Positions 53,218 through 62,564 of a DNA stretch of 64,000 nt are shown piece after piece. The notes under the pieces are model-generated. The model searched no databases and had not been told where the DNA came from. It saw only the letters and a program-made list of their open reading frames with translations. The stretch's first letter is position 1; each line of letters opens with the position of its first letter. This DNA is from Phycisphaerales bacterium (GTDB taxonomy: Bacteria > Planctomycetota > Phycisphaerae > Phycisphaerales > UBA1924). The stretch covers positions 22,843 through 86,842 of the forward strand of contig JAGQOH010000006.1 in NCBI GenBank assembly GCA_020427635.1. Reading direction: 5' to 3'. The position numbers and the translations under genes were made by a program.

Positions 53218-53850
53218 TTAGCCTGGCGGTCGTGCACCGAAGAGGTTGCGCCGGAATGGCGGCTGGCCATTGAGCTTCTTCCAATCGAGGCCATAGAGGC
53301 GCCACACGCCGTCGGGGTCCTTGCGCCACTCGGTCAGCCAGACAGTGAAGTTGATTCCGCCACCCTTGATGCTTGCGCGCACGGAGAATCGAACGCGGCC
53401 GCTGATCGCGGTGTCGGTGATCGAGGCGACAGCCTTGGCGTTGTGGCTCTCGATGGCCTGCTGGACATTGCCCATTTCAGCAAGCACGAGAGCGCGGGGG
53501 TCGCGGATTTCGGCCTCATTGCTATTGACACGCAACACGAGTCGTTTGGAGAGCATGTCTTCAACGGTCGCTGCGTCGTTGATTGCGACGGCATCGACGA
53601 GGGCGAGCGTGCGCGCTTCGAGTTGCTCGCGGGGTGTGGTGACAGTCCAGTTGGACAGGGCGAGGGCAACGATCCCGACGGCAGCAACTGCGAGGGCGAT
53701 GCGTGCGGCGGTGGTCTTGCCTTGGCGCGCAAGCGCGGCCACCAGCACGAGCCCGACGGCGGCGGCGCCGAGGGGGGCGGCGACCTGAGACTCAAAGAGG
53801 ATGCGCGCGGGCAGCGGTGGCGCGGGAAGCGAAGCGAGGCCAGCAAGCAT
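53218..53850 (-). CDS. Hypothetical two-helix membrane protein with C-terminal globular domain
   Basis: A protein of 210 residues from ATG 53850; longer starts at 53949 and 54030 would overlap the divergent glycosylation gene. Two membrane helices lie in residues 27-70. The periplasmic part has a NTF2/SnoaL-like pattern: DAVAINDAATVEDMLSKRL, a middle region, then FTVWLTEWRKDPDGVWRLYG and a final LDWKKL. This is common in exported or membrane-anchored proteins of unknown role. It ends 16 bases from the amidase, which converges on it. The start is uncertain because no clear ribosome site is present. Confidence 0.6.
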   Translation of the reverse strand: MLAGLASLPAPPLPARILFESQVAAPLGAAAVGLVLVAALARQGKTTAARIALAVAAVGIVALALSNWTVTTPREQLEARTLALVDAVAINDAATVEDMLSKRLVLRVNSNEAEIRDPRALVLAEMGNVQQAIESHNAKAVASITDTAISGRVRFSVRASIKGGGINFTVWLTEWRKDPDGVWRLYGLDWKKLNGQPPFRRNLFGARPPG

Positions 53851-53983
53851 GTTGGACGGGAGGATCGGCACCGGCACATTCTGCGCATCAATGGGACGGG
53901 CGGTTGCAGCGCAGTTCCTCCAACGCCCGATAAACATGTTGTCCACCATCGTGGTGATGGTGCGCGCCAAGTGGATGGATTCG

Positions 53984-56900
53984 ATGGCGGCAACGCTGAC
54001 TGAAACGCGCAAGGGTGTGTTCGCGGGCAATTTGGCTGCGTTGGCGGTGCGTTCGCCCGGCGTGGCGAAGCTGGTGCAGGCGGCGCAGCCTCACGCGGGC
54101 GCTGCGTTTCGCGACGCGGATGATGGCGCGACGGCGCTGACACTCAATGGCATCGCGATGTGCAGTCAGCGGCAGCCCATGGAAGAGGCTCGGCGGTTTG
54201 CGGGGCGGATCGACCTGGAGCACGCGGGCGGGGTTGTGGTGCTTGGGTTTGGCGCGGGGCACCACGTGCGTGCGATCGTTGAGCGAGCGCGGGGTGCATC
54301 GCTTGTGATTGTGTTTGAGCCGGATGTGGCGTTGTTGCGCGCGGTGCTGGAGCACATCGACTGTGCGGGCTGGCTTGGGACGGGGCAGGTTGCGATCGTG
54401 ACTGATGCGGATGACCCGGGGCAGCTTGCGGCGAGCATGCAGGGCGGCGAGGGATTTCTGTCGATCGGCATTGAAATCATCGAGCACCCTCCGAGCAAGC
54501 AACGGCTGGCGGATACCGGTGGGCGGTTTTCCAGCCGATTTGCGGATGCGGTCAGTTCGATGCGCACGAGCGTGGTAACGACGTTGATGCAGTCGGACGT
54601 GACGCTGCGCAATCAGTTGATGAATATCGATCACTATGTGACGCGGCGGGGTGTCAATGACTTGGCGGGTGTTGCGCGGGGGGCGCCGGGGCTTGTGATT
54701 TCGGCGGGACCAAGTCTTCAGCGCAATCTGCATTTGCTTGACGATCCGGCGGTGCGCGATCGCGCGGTATTGATTGCGGTGCAGACGATGCTGAAGCCGC
54801 TGCTCGAGCGGGGCGTGCGCCCGCACTTTGTGATGGCGCTCGATCATCATGAAATCAGCAAGCGGTTCTATGAGGGGCTTACTGCACAAGATGTCGAGGG
54901 TGTGACCCTGGTCATCGAAGCGAAGGCGAACCCTGCGATTGCCGATAGTTTTCCCGGGCAGATCCGGGTGGTCGGCGATGAGCGGTTGGATGGCTTGCTC
55001 GGCGCGGATGTTGTGGGCTCGCCAGCGAAAGCGAGAATCAAGCCCGGGGCCACGGTGGCGCATCTTGCGTACTACTTCGCGAAGCATTTGGGATGTTCGC
55101 CTGTCATCTTGATGGGGCAGGATCTGGGGTTCACAGACGGGCAGTACTACGCGGACGGCGCCTCGATTCATCAAGTGTGGGCGTGTGAACTGAATACGTT
55201 TCGGACGCTCGAGATGTTTGAGTGGGAACGGATTGTGCGCAATCGGCGGCATTTGCGCAGGCTTGAGGATCATCTGGGGCGCGCGATCTATAGCGATGCC
55301 CAGATGGAGAACTACCTGGCGCACTTCGAGGCGGATTTTGCACGTGACATCGAGGCGGGGCTGCGGATCATTGACGCGACGGAAGGTGGCGTGCGTAAGC
55401 GCGGGCCCGAGATCATGCCGCTCGCGGAGGCGTTGGGCACGTTTGCGACGAAGGCGCTGCCCGATGCGTTTCGGGCGCAGTGCCATGCTGCCTCCGGGAC
55501 TGACCGTGCGGCGGTGGAGCCCGCGCGTGCGCGGCTGCAGCAACTGTGGCGCGAAGTCCGCGAGATTGCACGGCTCAGCAGAGAGACGGCGCGGTTGCTC
55601 AGGAAGATTCCTTCCGGGAACCAGGCGAGGGCCAACGACATCATCAATCGCGTGCATCAGCTGCGCGACCAGGTCGAGGGACTTGCGGGTGGGTATGCGC
55701 TGGTGCGGCAGCTCAACCAGACGGGGGCGTTAAAGCGGTTCAAGGCGGATCGTCCGTTGATGTTGGCAGGAGATGACTTGCCGGCGCTCGAGCGCCAACA
55801 GCGGCAAGTTGAGCGGGATGCCATGAACGTGTCATGGATTGCGGAGGTTGCGGATCTGGCAAGTGATCTGCTCGGTGATGCGGAGGGGGCTTTGCGCGGT
55901 CTGCCTAAACGCACGCGTGATCCGGCGTTGGGTGAAGACGGGGCGAAGGCTGTTGATCCAACGGTGGCGGCGCGGAAAGTCAAGTGTCCTGCGGTGATCT
56001 GTCTGACTGCGCGCGACACGGAGCCGATGCGCATCGGCGAGACCACGGCACTGGCCTTGACGGTGCAGCGTTTGCGACGGGCAAAGCTTGTGCATCGTGT
56101 GGTGGTGCTTGCGCCTGATGAGGCGATTGCGCACGCGGCGCGGGCGCAGCTGAACCACGATGATCCACGCGTGGAAGTGCGCGTGCAGGCGCTCTCGGAT
56201 GCGCAGCGCACCGCTGATGAGCGCTGGCTGCGATGTATTGGGCGAGCTCGGCGCTGGGCGCGCCTCTGTTGGCGAAGCGGTATTGCAGGGGCGAGCTGCT
56301 TTGATGAAGCGGTGTCACCTCAGTTGCTGCATGGGTTCGTGGAGGACGCAGGGGCTGCGGCGGTGTTGGTGTGCGACGCCCGGTGGTCTGGGGTTGAGCC
56401 GGCGCTGTGCGATGCGCTGCTGACGCGCTTTGCGGAGGATCCAGAGCGCCATCCATTGACGTTTACGCAGGCGGCACCTGGTCTTGCGCCGTGCGTGCTT
56501 GGCACCGGCCTTGTGCGCAAGCTGGCAGAGGCGGCGCGCGAGCAGGTTACATACGGCACGATTGGTGGGTTACTGTCATACATGCCGATGGCGCCACTGC
56601 CCGATCCGATTGCGCGATCGACATGCTGGCATGTCGATCCTGCGCTTCGCGACGCGAATGAGCGCTTCGTGATCGACGACGAGGCGGCGGCGCAGCGGAT
56701 GAGCCGGCTTTGGGATCGTGCAGGCGCATCCATGGATGCCTTGCGCCTGGTCGAAGCGCTGCATGATGGCGCTGAAGGCGACGCACTTGACGAATTGCAC
56801 ATTGCGTTGGTGGGTTTCACGCGACCACGACAAGGGTTGCAGGCAGCGTGGCATGCACTCATGCATGACGGGGCGCCGATGGATGTGGCGTACTTTGAGC

Positions 56901-57493
56901 GCGCGGTGCGCGAGGCGGTTGCCGAGCGCCCGGATGTTGCAGTGACGTTGACCGGACCTGGCGGGCGCGCGATCGCCGGGGACCCAGTCGATCATCCGTT
57001 GTTTGCAGACTTGGTGGCACGGGCGCGCGATGTGGGTGTTCAGTGGCTTCACGTGCGCACGTCCGGACGTTCATCGCAATTTGACGAGATGCTGGAGCCT
57101 TTGGCGCAGTGTGATGTGGTGAGCGTTGATTTGCTCGCACGGACGGCGCCCGTGGCCCGTGCGATCCTTGGGGAAGGCGATTCATTGGCGCGGGCCAACG
57201 AGCGCGCCATCGAGCTGCACAAGGCGATGGTTGCCCGTGATGGCGGGATTGAGCGCTGGGTCGTGCCGCGCATCACGCGATGCGATGCGGCGTATTGCGA
57301 CATTGAGCCGTTTTATGATCAGTGGATCAACACACTGGGGGCAGCGGTGATCGATCCATTGCCGCGCGCGATTGATGGGGAACGCATCGCGCCGTTGACC
57401 GTGCCAAGGCTGGCTGCAGTGCGGCGTGCGCGGCGCGTGCGTCATGTTCGCGCGGATGGATCGGTGGTCGGGGCTTCTGGAGCGGGGCGATGA
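53984..57493 (+). CDS. Maf/DUF115-type motility glycosyltransferase fused to a GT-A domain and a cysteine-less radical SAM-like domain
   Basis: About 1169 residues. Residues 235-400 are the DUF115/Maf core (GLVISAGPSLQRNLHLL, LIAVQTMLKPLLERGVRPHF, GQDLGFTDGQYYADG), found in enzymes that attach nonulosonic acids to flagellin. Residues about 665-890 look like a cytidylyltransferase/GT-A fold (PAVICLTARDTEPMRIGETT). Residues about 935-1130 follow a radical SAM layout but lack its CxxxCxxC, and the end (ADGSVVGASGAGR) looks like a truncated SPASM domain without cysteines. The start is uncertain: ATGs at 53936, 53957 and 53975 are also in frame. It overlaps neuA by four bases. Confidence 0.75.
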   Translation: MAATLTETRKGVFAGNLAALAVRSPGVAKLVQAAQPHAGAAFRDADDGATALTLNGIAMCSQRQPMEEARRFAGRIDLEHAGGVVVLGFGAGHHVRAIVERARGASLVIVFEPDVALLRAVLEHIDCAGWLGTGQVAIVTDADDPGQLAASMQGGEGFLSIGIEIIEHPPSKQRLADTGGRFSSRFADAVSSMRTSVVTTLMQSDVTLRNQLMNIDHYVTRRGVNDLAGVARGAPGLVISAGPSLQRNLHLLDDPAVRDRAVLIAVQTMLKPLLERGVRPHFVMALDHHEISKRFYEGLTAQDVEGVTLVIEAKANPAIADSFPGQIRVVGDERLDGLLGADVVGSPAKARIKPGATVAHLAYYFAKHLGCSPVILMGQDLGFTDGQYYADGASIHQVWACELNTFRTLEMFEWERIVRNRRHLRRLEDHLGRAIYSDAQMENYLAHFEADFARDIEAGLRIIDATEGGVRKRGPEIMPLAEALGTFATKALPDAFRAQCHAASGTDRAAVEPARARLQQLWREVREIARLSRETARLLRKIPSGNQARANDIINRVHQLRDQVEGLAGGYALVRQLNQTGALKRFKADRPLMLAGDDLPALERQQRQVERDAMNVSWIAEVADLASDLLGDAEGALRGLPKRTRDPALGEDGAKAVDPTVAARKVKCPAVICLTARDTEPMRIGETTALALTVQRLRRAKLVHRVVVLAPDEAIAHAARAQLNHDDPRVEVRVQALSDAQRTADERWLRCIGRARRWARLCWRSGIAGASCFDEAVSPQLLHGFVEDAGAAAVLVCDARWSGVEPALCDALLTRFAEDPERHPLTFTQAAPGLAPCVLGTGLVRKLAEAAREQVTYGTIGGLLSYMPMAPLPDPIARSTCWHVDPALRDANERFVIDDEAAAQRMSRLWDRAGASMDALRLVEALHDGAEGDALDELHIALVGFTRPRQGLQAAWHALMHDGAPMDVAYFERAVREAVAERPDVAVTLTGPGGRAIAGDPVDHPLFADLVARARDVGVQWLHVRTSGRSSQFDEMLEPLAQCDVVSVDLLARTAPVARAILGEGDSLARANERAIELHKAMVARDGGIERWVVPRITRCDAAYCDIEPFYDQWINTLGAAVIDPLPRAIDGERIAPLTVPRLAAVRRARRVRHVRADGSVVGASGAGR

Positions 57494-58227
57494 GTACTCT
57501 TGCGATCATCCTCGCCCGCGCGGGCAGCAAGGGATTGCCCGAAAAGAACGTGCGGGAGATTGCAGGGAAACCCTGCATCGCGTGGACGATTGAGGCGGCA
57601 CGCGATGCGGCGGGCGTTCACGACGTGCTCGTTTCGACCGACTGTGCGGCGGCAGCACGATGCGCATCGCACGCGGGCGTTGGGGTGGTCGATCGGCCCA
57701 GGAAGCTCGCCACAGATGATGCAACGGTCGATGACGCGGCGCGTGATATGATTGCGCAGACTGGGCACACGGCGCGCGTCATCGTGTTGTTGTATGCGAA
57801 TGTGCCCGTTCGTCCGGCCAACCTGATCGATAGGGCTCTGGGCTTGTGCGAGCACACGCGATGCGACAGTGTGCAGAGTTATGCGCGGGTGGGGAAGCAC
57901 CATCCATGGTGGACGTGTCGAGTGGATGAGGTGAGTGGCACTGTTGCACCATGGGAAGGCGACGTGTTGAATCACGGTTTGTATCGGCGGCAGGACTTGC
58001 CGGCGGCGTATGTGCCGGATGGCGGTGTGTTGGTTGTGTCGCGGGCGGCGTTGATGTTGGAGGTGTCGGGCGTGGCGCCGGGGCCGCACGCTTTCTTGGG
58101 GAAGGATCGACGCGGCATCATCACGAACGAAGGCGACGTAGTCGACATTGATACGGAGATCGATGCGATCGTTGCAGAGGCGGTCTTGCAGAAGCGCGCG
58201 AGCGCGATGGCCGGGGCGGGGCGATGA
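57490..58227 (+). CDS. neuA: Acylneuraminate cytidylyltransferase (CMP-nonulosonate synthetase)
   Basis: A 245-residue enzyme that activates a sialic-acid-like sugar to its CMP form. The nucleotide-binding start is LAIILARAGSKGLPEKNVREI. The second conserved region is DVLVSTDCAAAARCA, and a later segment ends in FLGKDRRGIITNEGDVVDID. The ATG overlaps the previous stop (ATGA), as does its own stop with neuB. It might use legionaminic or pseudaminic acid rather than Neu5Ac. Confidence 0.92.
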   Translation: MSTLAIILARAGSKGLPEKNVREIAGKPCIAWTIEAARDAAGVHDVLVSTDCAAAARCASHAGVGVVDRPRKLATDDATVDDAARDMIAQTGHTARVIVLLYANVPVRPANLIDRALGLCEHTRCDSVQSYARVGKHHPWWTCRVDEVSGTVAPWEGDVLNHGLYRRQDLPAAYVPDGGVLVVSRAALMLEVSGVAPGPHAFLGKDRRGIITNEGDVVDIDTEIDAIVAEAVLQKRASAMAGAGR

Positions 58228-59261
58228 ACATTGGCGGGCATGTGATCGCGCGGGATGGATCGCCCTACATCATTGCAGAGCTTGGCGTGAATCATGATGG
58301 GAATGTTGGGCGGGCGCTTGCCATGGTGGACGCGGCGGCGGCGGCGGGGGCGAACGCGATCAAGCTGCAGCTCTTTCGGGCTGAACTGTTGATGAGCGCG
58401 GCGGCACGAGCGGCGAAGTATCAGGAGCGCGCGGGTGAAGGCGACCCGGTTGCGATGTTGAAGCGGTTGGAGTTGTCGACGGAGGAACTGGAGCAGGTGT
58501 GCGAGCGGGCGCATGAGCGCGGCGTGCATGCGATCGTGACGGTGTTCAGTTGTGCGTTGGTGGATGAGGCAGAGGGGATGTCGATCGACGCGTACAAGGT
58601 TGCATCGCCTGACATTGTGCATCGGCCATTGTTGGAGGCGCTGGCGAGGACAGGGAAGCCGCTGATTGTGAGCACGGGGGCGGCGACGATGGATGAGGTG
58701 AAGCGCGCGGCGGGCTGGTTGGATGGGGTACAGGAGCGGATGGCACTGTTGCAGTGTGTGAGTGCGTATCCGACGCCGACGGAGCAAGCGGCGCTGGAGG
58801 GGATTGGGGCGCTGCGTGGTGCGTTTGCCGGGATGCCGATCGGATACAGCGATCACACTGCGGGCGTGGAGACGGGCGCGCGGGCGGTGGAGCTTGGGGC
58901 GGCGATTCTTGAGAAGCATTTCACGTATGACAGGCATGCAAAGGGGCCGGACCACGCGGCGAGTTTGGATGCTGAGAGGTTTGCGGAGTATGTGCGGTGT
59001 GCGCGCGCGACCGTGCATCGGCCGGTGGATGACGGAGCGAAGCGTGTGCAGGATATAGAGCAGGATGTGCGGGCAGTGTCGCGGCAATCGATCGTGACCA
59101 CGCGGCCCGTTGCGGCGGGCGAAGAGATTGCGCGAGAGGATCTGACCTTCAAGCGGCCTGGAACGGGGCTTGAGCCGTGGGAGGTGGAGGAGGTGGTTGG
59201 GCGCAGGGCGGCGCGGGACATTCACTTTGATGTTCCGATGGTGCGCGAGGATGTGAAGTGA
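58224..59261 (+). CDS. neuB: N-acetylneuraminate/legionaminate synthase
   Basis: A 345-residue enzyme that condenses a 6-carbon sugar with phosphoenolpyruvate to make a 9-carbon nonulosonic acid. The N-terminal TIM barrel begins PYIIAELGVNHDGN and includes LQCVSAYPTPTEQAALEGI, GYSDHT and LEKHFTYDRHAKGPDHAAS. A C-terminal SAF/antifreeze-like domain runs from about residue 285 to the end. It lies between neuA and neuC with four-base overlaps on both sides. Confidence 0.94.
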   Translation: MNIGGHVIARDGSPYIIAELGVNHDGNVGRALAMVDAAAAAGANAIKLQLFRAELLMSAAARAAKYQERAGEGDPVAMLKRLELSTEELEQVCERAHERGVHAIVTVFSCALVDEAEGMSIDAYKVASPDIVHRPLLEALARTGKPLIVSTGAATMDEVKRAAGWLDGVQERMALLQCVSAYPTPTEQAALEGIGALRGAFAGMPIGYSDHTAGVETGARAVELGAAILEKHFTYDRHAKGPDHAASLDAERFAEYVRCARATVHRPVDDGAKRVQDIEQDVRAVSRQSIVTTRPVAAGEEIAREDLTFKRPGTGLEPWEVEEVVGRRAARDIHFDVPMVREDVK

Positions 59262-60373
59262 CGAAGACGCGGCGCATTGCGGTGGTCACGGGCACGCGGG
59301 CGGAATGGGGATTGCTTGCGCCGATCGTGGCGCGATTGGATGCAACACAGAACTGCACGGCGTTGATCTTTGCGGCGGGCGCGCATCTGTTGCCGCCGAC
59401 GATGACGGTGGATGAGTTGCCGCGGGTGAATGCGCGCATTCCCATGCAACAGCCCGGCAAGACAGGGCGGCTGGCCGATGCAGTCGCGCTCGGGCGCGGC
59501 ATTGAGGGCTTCGCTCGGGCGTATGCCGAGGAGCAGCCTGATTGGGTGGTCGTGCTGGGTGATCGGATCGAAGCGTTCGCGGCGGCGGCGGCGGCGAGCG
59601 TGGGCGGCATCGCGGTGGCGCACATTCATGGGGGCGATCGGGCCGAGGGCGTGGCGGATGAAGCGATGCGTCACGCGATAACCAAACTCTCACATCTGCA
59701 TCTGGCGGCGACGCAGCAGTCGGCGGAGCGCATCGTGCGGATGGGTGAGGATCCGAAGCAAGTACATGTGGTCGGATCACCCGCGGCGATTGGGATCGAC
59801 AAGGTGCAGGCGCTGGATGATGCGATGTGGGGGGAGTTTGGTGAGCCGAGTGTCGTTGTGCTGTTGCATCCGACGGGGCGCGGGGAGGATGCGGAGCGTG
59901 CGACGGCGGAGGCGGTGCGCGAAGCCGTAAAGAGTGAGCGTGTGTTATGGATGCAGCCGAATCACGATCCGGATCGCGAGGCGATTGTTGGCGTGATTGA
60001 GGAGGCGGAGCGGGCGGGGGAATGTGTGGCGCGGGCGCATGTGCCGCATGCGGTGTTTCGCGGGTTGCTCAAACGGTTGGGTGAGTCGGGGGGCGTGTTG
60101 GTCGGCAATAGCTCGGCGGGGTTGATCGAGGCGGCGCTCTTGCACTGCCCGGCGGTGGACATTGGCGATCGGCAGGGCGGGCGCGAGCGGGCGGGGAATG
60201 TGGTGCACACGCCCGGCGAGACGGCGGCTGAGATCAGAAGGGCAATTGCAGAGGCGCGCACGATCGATCGCGCCGGCATCACGCATCCCTATGGGCGGGG
60301 CGATGCGGATGTGCGGATTGGGGAGTTGTTAATGGGGGTGGAGCCGAATCTGCGCAAACGCAATGCGTACTAG
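59258..60373 (+). CDS. neuC: UDP-N-acetylglucosamine 2-epimerase, hydrolysing (NeuC/LegG type)
   Basis: A 371-residue enzyme that opens the nonulosonate pathway by turning a UDP-GlcNAc derivative into the free 2-epimer. The start is GTG 59258 overlapping the neuB stop. It has the family beginning RRIAVVTGTRAEWGLLAPIV, then DWVVVLGDRIEAFAAA and HIHGGDRAEG, and ends with GNSSAGLIEAALL and INIGDRQ-like (VDIGDRQGGRERAGN). NeuC makes ManNAc, while LegG works on a diacetamido sugar; the two cannot be told apart here. Confidence 0.92.
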   Translation: MTKTRRIAVVTGTRAEWGLLAPIVARLDATQNCTALIFAAGAHLLPPTMTVDELPRVNARIPMQQPGKTGRLADAVALGRGIEGFARAYAEEQPDWVVVLGDRIEAFAAAAAASVGGIAVAHIHGGDRAEGVADEAMRHAITKLSHLHLAATQQSAERIVRMGEDPKQVHVVGSPAAIGIDKVQALDDAMWGEFGEPSVVVLLHPTGRGEDAERATAEAVREAVKSERVLWMQPNHDPDREAIVGVIEEAERAGECVARAHVPHAVFRGLLKRLGESGGVLVGNSSAGLIEAALLHCPAVDIGDRQGGRERAGNVVHTPGETAAEIRRAIAEARTIDRAGITHPYGRGDADVRIGELLMGVEPNLRKRNAY

Positions 60374-60393
60374 ACATGCGGTAGGCTATTCGA

Positions 60394-61509
60394 ATGCGAA
60401 ACGTCGTGTTCATTCTTGGCGCTGGAGCATCGAAGCCCGGCGGGTGTCCCACGATGGCAAACTTCTTCTCCCTTGCTGAGGGGATGGACCTGAACAACGC
60501 TTGGGACGATCTGGGTCTTGTCGATGACTTTGAGCTCGTTCAGCGCATCAGGAAAGAGCTGTACAACCACAGCGTCAAGGCAGCGCCAGACATCGACAAC
60601 CTTGAGTCAGTGTTCCTGGCAATCGAGATGGCGGAAGATCTTGGCCGCCTCGGACGACTCTCGCAACCGCAGTTGCTTCGAGCCAAGAGTTCTTTCATCC
60701 GTTTCGTCATGGGAGTACTCTCCCACTCTCAACTGTTTCGAACTAAGGACTGGGCCACTGCCACGGGGCCGGATCGAACCGCATACTCTCCTGTGGGCTA
60801 CGATCTGCTCACCGAGTTGATCCTAGCCCTTGTAAAATGTGGTTGGCGATGCCATGTCATCAGCTTCAACTACGATTTGGGTCTGGAGTTCTCGCTCGCA
60901 GGGCGGGAGATTCAATTCTCCGGGTTAACTCCAAATGTTGACTCGCCGGTTCACTTGTACAAACTCCATGGTGCTTTCAACTGGTTTGAGAGTGCAGATG
61001 GAGTACTCACCGAGGACGTGGAGGTGTTGCAAGACCCACGGCCTTGGATGGTAGAAACGAAGCGGCAGCGCAACTTCAGCACACTCGCGCTCACAAACTG
61101 GTTGAACGAAAGACATCCAAATCAGCTGCCCTTAATTGTTCCCCCGGGAGATGCCAAGGCCTCGTTTCGTGCCAAGGTTCGACGTCTCTGGGCGCTAGCT
61201 GGTAGCGCCGTCGGAAGCGCCGATGCGATTGTCCAAATCGGCTACTCCATCCCTTCCGCAGATCGGTTCTTCCGAGATTTCTACCTAGTCGCCAATATGA
61301 CTTCTCATGTGTTGCGTAGGTGGTATGTAGTTGACCCCTGCGAAGATGTCTCGGAGGAGGTACGGAAACTCGTCGGACCAGTGATGCAGAACTGTGTAGT
61401 GGGTAGGGCAGATCTGCCATCAATGGGAGACTTCGGGAGCGCGGTCACGCTCCTAGCGGAGCTACTAAGGACACCAAAACATCCAGGAGCACTTTGGATG
61501 CTTGAGTGA
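60394..61509 (+). CDS. SIR2-like domain protein (putative NAD-hydrolysing defence factor)
   Basis: A 371-residue protein whose base composition (about 52-58 percent GC in the lines counted) is far below the 70 percent or so of its neighbours. It has the Sir2-type nucleotide fold: FILGAGASKPGG (GAGAS 9-13), SFNYDLGLEF (157-166), KLHGAFNWF (190-198, with the active-site His192), and IGYSIPSADRFF (282-293). The pattern matches the SIR2_2 group, many of which act in anti-phage defence by depleting NAD. It starts 20 bases after neuC. No partner gene is adjacent. A metabolic or unknown role remains possible. Confidence 0.75.
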   Translation: MRNVVFILGAGASKPGGCPTMANFFSLAEGMDLNNAWDDLGLVDDFELVQRIRKELYNHSVKAAPDIDNLESVFLAIEMAEDLGRLGRLSQPQLLRAKSSFIRFVMGVLSHSQLFRTKDWATATGPDRTAYSPVGYDLLTELILALVKCGWRCHVISFNYDLGLEFSLAGREIQFSGLTPNVDSPVHLYKLHGAFNWFESADGVLTEDVEVLQDPRPWMVETKRQRNFSTLALTNWLNERHPNQLPLIVPPGDAKASFRAKVRRLWALAGSAVGSADAIVQIGYSIPSADRFFRDFYLVANMTSHVLRRWYVVDPCEDVSEEVRKLVGPVMQNCVVGRADLPSMGDFGSAVTLLAELLRTPKHPGALWMLE

Positions 61510-61511
61510 CT

Positions 61512-62564
61512 TCACCCCACTCGTTCCCGCTTGAGTTCGCGGCTCATGAGGCGGGTGATGCCGTCGATGGGGTCGATGGCCTTGGTCAGGACGGCGTGGA
61601 CGGTTTCGCAGATGGGCATTTCGACACTGGTGTTGTGGGCGAGGGCGACGACGGCGGCGCAGGTGGAGACGCCTTCGACGACGGAGGCGGTGCGCGCGAG
61701 GTAGCTTTCGAGCGGTTCGCCTTTGCCAAGCGCTTCGCCGCAGGAGCGGTTGCGGCCTTCGGGGCTGAAGCACGTGGTGGCGAGATCGCCTGCGCCCGCG
61801 AGCCCGAAGAAGGTTTCGCGATTGGCGCCGAGGGCGACGCCCAGGCGCGCGATCTCGGCAAGGCCTCGCGCGAGGAGGGCGGACTTGGCGTTGTAGCCGG
61901 CCTTCAGGCCATCGAGCATGCCGGCGGCGAGGGCGATGACGTTCTTGCAGGCGCCTGCGAGTTCGACGCCCAGAGCGTCGTCGCCTGTGTAGATGCGCAG
62001 GTAGGAGGAGCTGAGCCAGTGCTGCGTCGCATCGGCGAGGTCGGGTGACTCGGCGGCGGCGATCATCGTCGCGGGCATGCCCCGCGCGAGTTCGGAGGCG
62101 ATGGTCGGTCCGGAGAGGACGCCAAGCGCGGGGGCTTCGATACCGACGTTGGACAGCACATCGGCGATCACCTGCGTCGGGCGCAGGAGGGTGTCGACTT
62201 CGACGCCCTTGGTGACGGACATGACGCCGAGGGAGGTGTCGGCGATGTCGGCGAAGGGTTCGGCGAGGCGCTGCCATACGGAGCGGACGAATTGGGCGGG
62301 GACGGCGGAGATGACGAGGGGGGCCGCTTCGCCACCGGGGTGGAAGGCGCGGCTGGCATCGGCGGTGACGCGGACGATGGGGTCGAGCTCGAAGTGCGGG
62401 AGGCGGGCGGAGCGGCGGGTCTGGGCAAGGGCGGAGGCTTCGTCGGCGTCGTGGGACCAAAGTGTGATGGCGGGCTGGCCATCTCCGGCGGCGGCAACGG
62501 CGGCGAGGACGAGGCCCATCTGGCCATCGCCAATGATCGTGATGCGTGGGGAGGGGTCGTTCAT
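61512..62564 (-). CDS. gpsA: Glycerol-3-phosphate dehydrogenase (NAD(P)+)
   Basis: A 350-residue enzyme that reduces dihydroxyacetone phosphate to sn-glycerol 3-phosphate for phospholipids. The cofactor motif is IIGDGQMG (residues 10-17), slightly changed from GxGxxG by an Asp. ALGVLSGPTIASELARGMP and VELAGACKNVIALAAGM with the catalytic Lys are present, as is the glycerol-phosphate signature FFGLAGAGDLATTCFS. It converges on the SIR2-like gene with a 2-base gap. The divergent metal ATPase begins 209 bases away, across a GC-rich stretch with no site I can name. Confidence 0.94.
   Translation of the reverse strand: MNDPSPRITIIGDGQMGLVLAAVAAAGDGQPAITLWSHDADEASALAQTRRSARLPHFELDPIVRVTADASRAFHPGGEAAPLVISAVPAQFVRSVWQRLAEPFADIADTSLGVMSVTKGVEVDTLLRPTQVIADVLSNVGIEAPALGVLSGPTIASELARGMPATMIAAAESPDLADATQHWLSSSYLRIYTGDDALGVELAGACKNVIALAAGMLDGLKAGYNAKSALLARGLAEIARLGVALGANRETFFGLAGAGDLATTCFSPEGRNRSCGEALGKGEPLESYLARTASVVEGVSTCAAVVALAHNTSVEMPICETVHAVLTKAIDPIDGITRLMSRELKRERVG

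Noticed and set aside
53888..55657. A 589-codon minus-strand open frame opposite the Maf gene
   Set aside because: Arg/His/Pro-rich shadow of the plus-strand gene, with no start signal and no recognisable domain.
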